Source: Nectonema munidae (lineage: Eukaryota; Nematomorpha; Nectonematoida; Nectonematidae). Taken from it: 64,000 nucleotides of DNA. The stretch spans positions 248,001 to 312,000 of the forward strand of contig JAUIRK010000293.1 of assembly GCA_030549495.1 (NCBI GenBank), given 5' to 3'. Shown here piece after piece: positions 56,640 to 64,000 of the stretch (positions are counted from its first letter, which is position 1; every line of letters begins with the position of its first letter). The position numbers were made by a program, and so were the translations under genes. The notes beneath the pieces were generated by a model. The model made no database searches and was not told the DNA's origin. It saw only the letters and a list, made by a program, of their open reading frames with translations.

Positions 56640-58400
56640 AGTAAAGAACTAGTTTAAATAGTTTACAATAAACGTTCAACTAAGCAAATCATTAGTTAAA
56701 ACAGGTCTGTGGATGCGGAGTAAAAGGCGATTAAGAGCATGACGGTTTGGAAATAGTAAAATAGTTTTATAAGAACACACGCATTTTAATATGATTTTAA
56801 AATAGTATACCTTTTAATTGAATTAAATCGTTCCATTTTTTAAAAGTTGATAAATGAAAATAAAAATAGCTATAAAGTGTAGCATAATTATCATAAGGAA
56901 TGATTAAACTAAAATGCAAAGTAATTTTTATTGAATAGAGTCTCAAAAACAAAATTAATAGAAGTGGGCTGGATGGTTTTGTTTCGACTCACAGCCCAGG
57001 TTAACAAGGTAGCTTAAATGCGATAGTCAATAGCATTTCTTTTAGCAAAAATGATACATGAACATTGAACATCAACTTTTCTTCCTCGAGAGAAAAGGAA
57101 ACGAGACAAAATTCACAAATGTGTTATTTTTAAAATTAATGAAATATATGAACTATACAACTAATAGATTTTAATTTAAAAGCTTTTCTATTTAATAAAT
57201 AAAAAATTATTTTAATAATAATTTCATTTCAAGCATCTGTTCGAAATAATTAGGGCAGATAAAGGTCAATAAAGTCAACTTTTGAATTCTAATAGCACTT
57301 ATTCTAAAACACGTAAATTGTCTTATTTTATTAATTTTGTGTAAAAGAAGCCCTGGTTGTTAGGTCAACTTTTTTAATAGTCCATTTTTTTTGTAAGTAA
57401 TCTAGATTTTTTAAAAATGTAACAAGTTAAGAAACAAAAAGCAAGTATTTTAACAATTTTGAAATTGCTTTTATATACTGAAGAGTTCGGAAACCGACTC
57501 ACCCATTCTGGCACATAAATAATTGAAAAACATAATCTTCGAATGAAGGATGCATTTGATTTATATGGAAATATGAGATTTGAAGATAATGTATGTGGTA
57601 TAAATAAGGAACATATGAAAAAAAGAAATATATCTCTTCTCTAGCACAGGTACAGAGAAGGGAATGATAAATTCCAGTGATTAAAATGCTTTGTACAAAG
57701 ATCGCACCTTTTCAAAAGATTTATAAAGCGCCTTTATAGGGTATTTTGTGTAATAAAAAAGTTCATTCTTTATTTTTATTCAATTTTTAAGCCTTTTATG
57801 TCCCTTTAGGCTAGATATTATATTTTGTTTTAATAAATTTAAATTATAAACCTAAATTTTTTATAGAAAAAGCTTTTTTTCTATTAAGGACAAGAATATA
57901 TGGAGAAAATTATTGTTTAAATTTTGTACGATTATTAAAAAATATCAGTCTATACTTTGTGATCAGGGCAACTATTTTAGGCATTGGTTTTCTATTGGAA
58001 ACTCTCTTTCTCAATAAGTTTACTTAAATAGACAATTTTTATGGATACAGGTGTCCCATTTTGCATAAAAGGTATAAACGTGCACTTAATGAAGATTATT
58101 TTACATATAAATTAATAGAATAAAAAATGGCAATCATACAGCATGCTATTTTTATTTGTAAAAAAGTTACATTTTAGTCTGAGCCAAAAATACCACATGG
58201 AGCCTTAAATTATTTTAAAACTGTTAAAATAAATATTACTTTTTTTAAATTTATTTATTTGAAAAAAACACATAAAAAAATAAATCTTCATCCAACCTTG
58301 GAAGGAGAACTATAAAAAACTTTCTCTACTTGTGTCCTTTTATTTCTTTAAGTTTTTCGATTTTATCGTAGTTAGTATAAGATAGAAACTTTGCAAAAAT
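56640..58400. other. AT-rich gene-free stretch upstream of TMEM70
   Basis: The first TMEM70 exon and promoter may lie here but could not be fixed. The dispersed repeat shared with 42105-42300 is at 57588-57720. Confidence 0.4.
57588..57720. repeat. Dispersed repeat, copy 2
   Basis: Shares ATAATGTATGTGGTATAAA and AGTGATTAAAATGCTTTGTACAAAGATCGC-like sequence with 42105-42300. Confidence 0.6.
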
Positions 58401-58409
58401 TTTAGGTCA

Positions 58410-58810
58410 AACACGCGCGCGGACAAGCGCAAGTAAGCAAAAAAACACGGTTAAAGCGCATATATATTTAAAAATTGATAAAAAAAAAAATTTTAAATAT
58501 ACTTATTTTTTTACGAAAAACTTTCGGAACACGAGGGCAAGTAAATCAAAAAATAAAACCACATGCGCTAAGTGCATATATATTCAAAAATTGTTAATAA
58601 ATTCATATAAAAACAATTTTAAAAAATATATTGCAATTTTTTTTTGACCAAAAACTCCAAGGGTCAAAACACGCGCGTGCAAGTAAACCAAGAAATAAAA
58701 ACACACGCGCTAGGTGCATATATATTCAAAAATTGATAATAAATTCATATAAAAACAATTTTAAAAAAAATATTTAACTTTTCTTATTTTTTTGGCCAAA
58801 AACTCCAGTT
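58410..58810. repeat. Minisatellite, three units of about 115-140 bp
   Basis: Each unit runs AACACGCGCGxGCAAGTAAxC, then GCGCATATATATTxAAAAATTG, a run of A and T, and ends AAAAACTxxxGG. Units start near 58411, 58528 and 58665. The alternating CG-rich head and AT-rich body is regular. Confidence 0.75.
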
Positions 58811-61660
58811 TAATTGATTCCGCCCTTTACAACTATGAAAAACCGGATTTGAAACATAAAGAATAATAATTTAATTTAAAAAAAATTATGATAAAACTTT
58901 TATAAAAAAAATTAAAAAAATATATGTCATCTTAAAATTAAAATTAAAAAATTTGACTTTTAAAAAGTTTTTGAAAACTTACATAAAAAATTATTCAAGG
59001 AGTTATTTCTACTCATTGGATTAAATTGTAGAATTTATACATTTTTATCCAACTATATTTAAAAGCTTATATTAACTAATATAATTCAAAATGTATATTA
59101 GAAGATTTAAAATAGTTTATTTTTTAAAGAGAGAGAGGGAGAATTTTATTATAAAAAAGAAAGTTTACAAATGTAATAAAGTGGAGCAAACCATGTATAT
59201 ATATGTTAATATTTATAATATATATTCACATGAAGAACTATATCATCTTTTTCAAGATTATCATTATAGGAGCGATGAGTCCGATATTTATATACCATGA
59301 CTAGAGTGAGAGCCTAAACATGGTTGAAGTGATTATCCAAAAAATTTGAAATTGTTTGCCTTTGTTCAAAATTTAAATTCCTTTTAGACTGTTTCTATTT
59401 GAAAAAAAGTGATAAAATCATCTTTAGGTTAGGGTTTTCTCGTCAAGCGTATATATGACAAAGAATGGGAAGCACATTTGATGATGCTAATTCTCAATAT
59501 GTGGGCTTTGAAAAATAAATATTTCAGAAATCTATAATACCTGATACTGAAGAGGAAGTAAATACACGAAAGTCACAAAAAACTAAAAATTTACAATATG
59601 CAGTTTTTTGCAGACCCGGGGAGTTGGATATTTTAAAGGGATAAGGGTCCGCGTTGAAGTCGGTATCTAATAAAATGTAAGATTCCCAGTCGGCTTATTA
59701 ATTATTTTAAATAAAGAAAAAAGTTATAAGAATATGGAGTGACTTATCTTTACTCAAAGTCGGAAGTAAAAAGAATTTATTAAGTTTTTAATTATTTGGA
59801 GTGGAATTTTTTAAGAACTTGAAGTCGAAGACAAATTTTTATAAGTAATAGGAATTCTTTCCGACCCCCCCCCCAGCCCTGATTTATATAAATGTGTTTC
59901 CTTGATAAAGTAAAAGTATATATATTAATTTTATTATTTATAATTTTAGATATTAATATTTAAAAATTGGACTTTTTTTGGTCCACTTATATAGCATATA
60001 GGTATCAATATATTCCCCGAAGCCAGGCATAGGAGCAATATTTAATATTACAGGAGTCGGCTCCTGCTCCATGTATGCCAATTCTTCGGTTCAGGCTCCC
60101 AAGCCCTGACTACTCGAATGATTTGGCAAATAAGGAGAAATAATTTTTACATAACTTTTATAAAAATTTTATACAGTAAAAATCATTAAAAAAGATTCGT
60201 CCCCAAAAATTTCAATCTCGTGCCGCTATGCTTGTATCTTATGCTTATATGTAAAAAGGAATCATTTAGGACAGAGTTTTCTATCCTTTTTCTATAATGA
60301 GTCAATTTCAAATTAAAGGTCCTCTATTAGGCTTATTAGGATTTAAATACATAACTTTATTTCGACCCAAATTTATAAAATTAATTTGATTTCACACTTT
60401 GCTTTTTGTTGAAATTTTTTGTTATCCTTCGTAAAGCGGACTTAATTAATTCGAATCTTTCATGATCTGTAAAAGTAAAAGATAGCTACTTAAAGTTTTT
60501 CATTTTAGTTCACCTTTGAATGCAACAAGGATAAAAACATTTTGTTAATAAAAATAATTAAGCATTTGACGATTATTTGAGTTATATAGGTGATATTTCA
60601 GTAATATTATCGTAGTATTTTAACTCCGTAAAATTTGACGTCAAAATCATTGTTTTATCAGTCAGGTTAATTTTATCATCCGACTATTTTTTTTAATGTT
60701 CTATTTGGATTAACGAAAGGTTGACTGTTTTCGTAGATGAAACGGAATTATACGAGATTGGGTCAAAAATGAAAATGGATTTTGGTTGACTTTACAAGAT
60801 TTACTAATTATTACCTTAACTTAAGAGAAATACGGTTGATAAACCTAAAATGAATTTTTATCAATAAGTATAGATTTTCTTTAAATTTTATGTTAAAATT
60901 TTTTTATATTCTAGATTTTGATTTCACAAAAAAAACTTTTCAAACATTTTAAAGTTATTATATTTTCGACTATATTTCGTGAACATTGACACAAAAACTA
61001 AATCACTTAATTAAATATATTTTAATTTTCTGTGTCTTTAGTTATTTTATAAAGGTCAGTCTTTTTGAATAGCAAGAAAAAATATTAAACAAAATATATA
61101 CATTCCACTTATTAATGGTTACAAATAGATATAAGTAAAATTACCTTTTCAAATATCAACTATGAGCAACAACACAGCAAAGTAATACAACAAAAATTAA
61201 GATGATTTTCGCAAAACAAAAAATGTAAATTACTCTTGTCCTTTCGCAAATGACATATGATTGTTCTATAACGTAAACTCTTTACTTAACAATTATTATT
61301 CGACACATAAATATAAAAAAATCATAATTTAAATAAGCTTAGATCCTCAAAACTTGAATCATAGGTGTGCCGGATAAAAGGATTAAATGGGACACAATGT
61401 GGCCCGAAGGCCATTGGTTGGACATTCCTGATTTAGGATTCGGAAATGGGTTATTTTACTGAATAATAAAAATATACATGGTTTCTATTCTTCGTTAGAT
61501 ATTTGGTTCAAACTTCTCAAATACAGATAAAAAGTGGCAAGCATATTTTAAAATGTTCATTGGTGATGCAGCATTTTTAATTAACAAATTCATGATCGTG
61601 ATTTCTGATTGGTTATAAATTATTATAACCAAGTAAGAAATATTAGAGTTAAAAATATAA
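58811..61660. other. AT-rich gene-free stretch before the SAC3 gene
   Basis: No supported gene. Solo hAT-like ends: AGCCCTG near 59875 and CTCCCAAGCCCTG near 60096-60108, and TGGCCATTGG-type end reading GGCCATTGGTTGGACATTCC to about 61430. A C tract lies at 59866-59876. A 69-codon frame at 59091-59300 is not convincing. Confidence 0.4.
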
Positions 61661-61661
61661 T

Positions 61662-61667
61662 TTTATT
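61662..61667 (-). terminator. SAC3-gene polyadenylation signal
   Basis: AATAAA on the - strand, 140 nt after the stop codon at 61807. Confidence 0.55.
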
Positions 61668-61806
61668 TGTAAAAAATGAAAGTGGTCTTAAATAATACTT
61701 TGTAGATAAAAGACTTTAAAAATGCATGCAAATGCATATGTTGAAATATTTCGATACTTAGAGATCAACTTGACTAGTTTTTTGAGGCGCATTTTATGAA
61801 AGAATG

Positions 61807-63565
61807 TTACATTAAGAGTGTACGCTCTAAATACACACACGAAGGATGTTTTTTATTCAGTGAGTGATAGGACTTGTTTCGTTTAAGAGGTTTAAAACGT
61901 AATGAGTATAGAGCAAGTTTTTCAGACTTCTGTCTTTTCGCATTTTTCAGCCATAAATGGAAGAACTCGCGTTTTATCTTTATATCTTCCTGAAATTTGA
62001 TTTTTTCTTTTTCCAAGGATAAGGAATCTTTCACAAGTTGTAGAATTTTATCATCGACAACACTCATAATAAGAGAGTCAAATGACGTAGCCACTCTTTC
62101 CTTCAATCTAAAACTCTCTTCTTCTATTTTTTGTTTAATAATTTGATTCACATTCTGTTTCAAAAATTGTGAAATTAAATCGTTTTCCAATACGTCATAG
62201 ATATCATTAGAATACTCTTCAATTTTTCTCTCTCTAAGCTGATTCAAGACTATAGAGTTGATGACAATATCTAAATGGTGATTTAGTAATGAAGCTAGAA
62301 CACCTTCAGCTTTCATATCTGAAATGCAGTTCCTACTCTCCGCTTCAGATATTTCATATATTATTTCTTTAATAATGAAAGAGTAAATACGATGAGATTT
62401 GTCATCGAAAATGGACTTATCGATGGGCATTTCTTTTATTTCAAGAGGATCTGTGCTTTGTTTGAAGTCTTGGGTGTGTGTTGTATCATAAAACACATCT
62501 AAGCTCGGACTTCCAATGTAATAACCTTCAGAATCAAAGGAAATACACTGAACTTCTTTCACTTCAGTGTAACTTAAAGGAGAACCAGCAATGATATCTT
62601 TTAGATATACATCACCTTGTAGCAAAATATCTTCAATGCATTTTTCTCGTTTCAAACTACTAGTAGGATTATTATTATTAATCTCTTTGGCTTTATTAAA
62701 ATAAACTAAATTATCGTCGCATGGAAAGTTAAAGAGATGTAGAAAGTCTTTAGCGTGTTGCAGGTCTTCAAAGAGAAATTTATTCACAATGTAGCTGATG
62801 GGAAAAGCATTATTGGAAAGAGAGTTCTTGAAAGCAGCAGCCATTTTGATGATGCCAACGAACCGCATTTCCTGAAAGTAGCGAAAGAGCAAACATGCTT
62901 GCAAAAAGGTGCAAGACTTGACCAGTTTGAAAAAGGAAGAGTAGGCATTATTACTTAGACACACATAGGCATTTAAAGCAAAGACGACATGTTGGCAATC
63001 TAACAAATGAGCAGGCATCTTGGCTATCTTTTTGTCAATACTTCCATCCTTCAAATTTAACAAAATAAAGTACGCAAGGAATTCGCTTTCATTCGAGCAC
63101 GTGGTGTTGTGAAAAAGCCTCAAATCTTGGTACATGCCTTGCAAAGGCACCATGCACTTCATAAGATTGTCAAAGTTGAGCTTAGAATCAAAATTGCGGG
63201 AAGTTTGTGATTTTTCACAAAAGTAAAAGCTGCAGAAAATAAGCCACCGTGAGCAACATTCCAGAACAAACACGCACTCCAAACTACAGAGACGTTGTTG
63301 GGTTATGTCCTTTACCATTCCTCTCATCCTACTCCAAATGAAGTGATACGCTTGAATGGTGACGCAATTATTTTCTCCAATCATGTGATTCAACATAAAC
63401 TTCGTTGTATAAACAAGGACATCTGAACTTCGTAGATCACTCTCAACAGGCTCTTCTTGATCTGCGGAACTTCTAGTGTACTCTTTTATGTAGAGCTTGT
63501 GTTCAAAATTGTCATATTCATCACACTCAAATGAACTTAATTTGTTGAGATATTCACGAAAGTAT
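61807..63565 (-). CDS. SAC3/GANP (Xmas-2-like) mRNA-export protein, partial
   Basis: The SAC3 subunit of TREX-2 couples transcription to mRNA export at nuclear pores. An exon begins after acceptor CCTATATTTTTAG at 63565; its first base completes Arg, giving RYFREYLNKLSSFE (human RYMRETRSQLSVFE). Then come KEYTRSSADQEEPVESDLRS, FIWSRMRGMVKDITQQRLCS and MYQDLRLFHNTTCSNESEFL, the core of the SAC3/GANP domain (first 280 residues or so). A Lys/Glu-rich helix near the C-terminus ends FFHLWLKNAKR, resembling the centrin/ENY2-binding (CID) region. The earlier exon (DMCPEKE) must lie beyond 64000. The ATG at 63606 is intronic. The stop at 61807 comes soon after the CID-like part, so the long C-terminal half of vertebrate GANP is missing, unless later exons exist. 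Confidence 0.9.
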
Positions 63566-63846
63566 CTAAAAATATAGGTAATAAAGATGCTAAATATACG
63601 AAACATAATTTAGAAGCCAGAGCAAAGCCGATCATAATGGCTCGGGCTCCTAACCATTTTTTAATTAATATTTTGCATCTCTCAACATCAAATTGCTTAT
63701 AAACTTAGCAAAATGGTAACTAACCAGCAAACATGGGGCGAAATTTGAAAAGTTACTTCTTCATCCACTATTTGACTAACTAATTAATCAAATTCTAACT
63801 TTAAAGAAACAAATATATCTTGTAAATATAAAAAAAGAAGTTTCAA

Positions 63847-64000
63847 ATAAATTTATTTTTAAGTGACATGAATTTTCCACTCCACGAGCCTTTATCAAGT
63901 TATAATACTTAAAGTAGTTATTAAATTATAACATTGAGTATTTTAAATTGATAAAGACTCGTGGAGTCGAAAATTAGTGTTACTTAAAAATAAATTTGTT
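63847..64000. mobile_element. Hairpin MITE at the window edge
   Basis: AATAAATTTATTTTTAAGT with ATTTTCCACTCCACGAG on the left is inverted by CTCGTGGAGTCGAAAAT and ACTTAAAAATAAATTTGTT on the right, arms of about 48-55 bp. The right end reaches the window edge, so flanks cannot be compared. It lies in the intron upstream of the SAC3 exon. Confidence 0.8.

Noticed and set aside
59091-59300. 69-codon + strand frame with ATG
   Set aside because: Low-complexity Lys/Tyr/Ile composition expected from AT-rich DNA; no splice or homology support.
63566-63606. ATG at 63606 as the start of the SAC3 protein
   Set aside because: The first 14 residues (MFRIFSIFITYIFR) do not fit the family, and a splice acceptor at 63566-63567 restores the conserved RYxRE motif across an intron.
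1-64000. CRISPR arrays, bacterial operons, phage or plasmid features
   Set aside because: No spaced short repeats, ribosome-binding sites or bacterial gene families; the sequence is clearly eukaryotic nuclear.

Overview
The window looks like nuclear DNA of an AT-rich, transposon-loaded animal, most likely an arthropod. A sea-louse-type copepod is my best guess from the base composition and repeat style, but this is inference. The genes have spliceosomal introns, the snRNA is of metazoan type, and no bacterial operons, CRISPR arrays or intact tRNA genes are seen.

Four protein-coding host genes and one RNA gene can be supported. (1) A WRAP53/TCAB1-like WD40 gene lies at 16238-17458 on the + strand, with its coding part in one exon. 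(2) A seven-exon ATG5 gene spans 26776-42919 on the - strand. No single long ORF reveals it, but all six splice junctions keep the reading frame and give a 317-residue protein. (3) A TMEM70-like gene lies at 50884 to about 56627 on the - strand: three exons are found and the 5' end is unresolved. (4) The SAC3 part of a GANP/Xmas-2-like mRNA-export protein lies at 61807-63565 on the - strand and continues beyond the window. (5) A U4 snRNA gene lies at 21815-21958 on the - strand, with a kink-turn 5' stem-loop and an Sm site.

Nearly everything else recognisable is mobile DNA. The first 10.6 kb is a pile-up: a ZBED5-like hAT transposase, further hAT fragments, two head-to-head LINEs, two piggyBac-like MITEs (one inside a LINE) and a KIAA1586-like hAT remnant. 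From 10.6 to 16.2 kb there is mainly AT-rich sequence with one hAT-like MITE. Between WRAP53 and ATG5 lie a deleted pogo/Tigger copy, a GTF2IRD2-type hAT remnant, the U4 gene, a MITE with a perfect 8-bp target duplication, and tRNA-derived SINEs. The ATG5 introns hold a full-length Tigger, a short hAT with perfect target duplication, a degraded conserved repetitive ORF, a LINE 3' end and a mariner remnant. The long TMEM70 intron holds a 2.3-kb hAT with perfect target duplication that itself carries other repeats. A nested pair of hATs lies between ATG5 and TMEM70.

The host genes have unrelated jobs (telomerase RNP trafficking, autophagy conjugation, ATP-synthase assembly, mRNA export, splicing) and show no sign of a joint system. 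The main result is recovery of split host genes and an snRNA from sequence that otherwise reads as transposon debris, plus several transposon insertions that can be timed against each other. I saw no convincing new defence or metabolic system.
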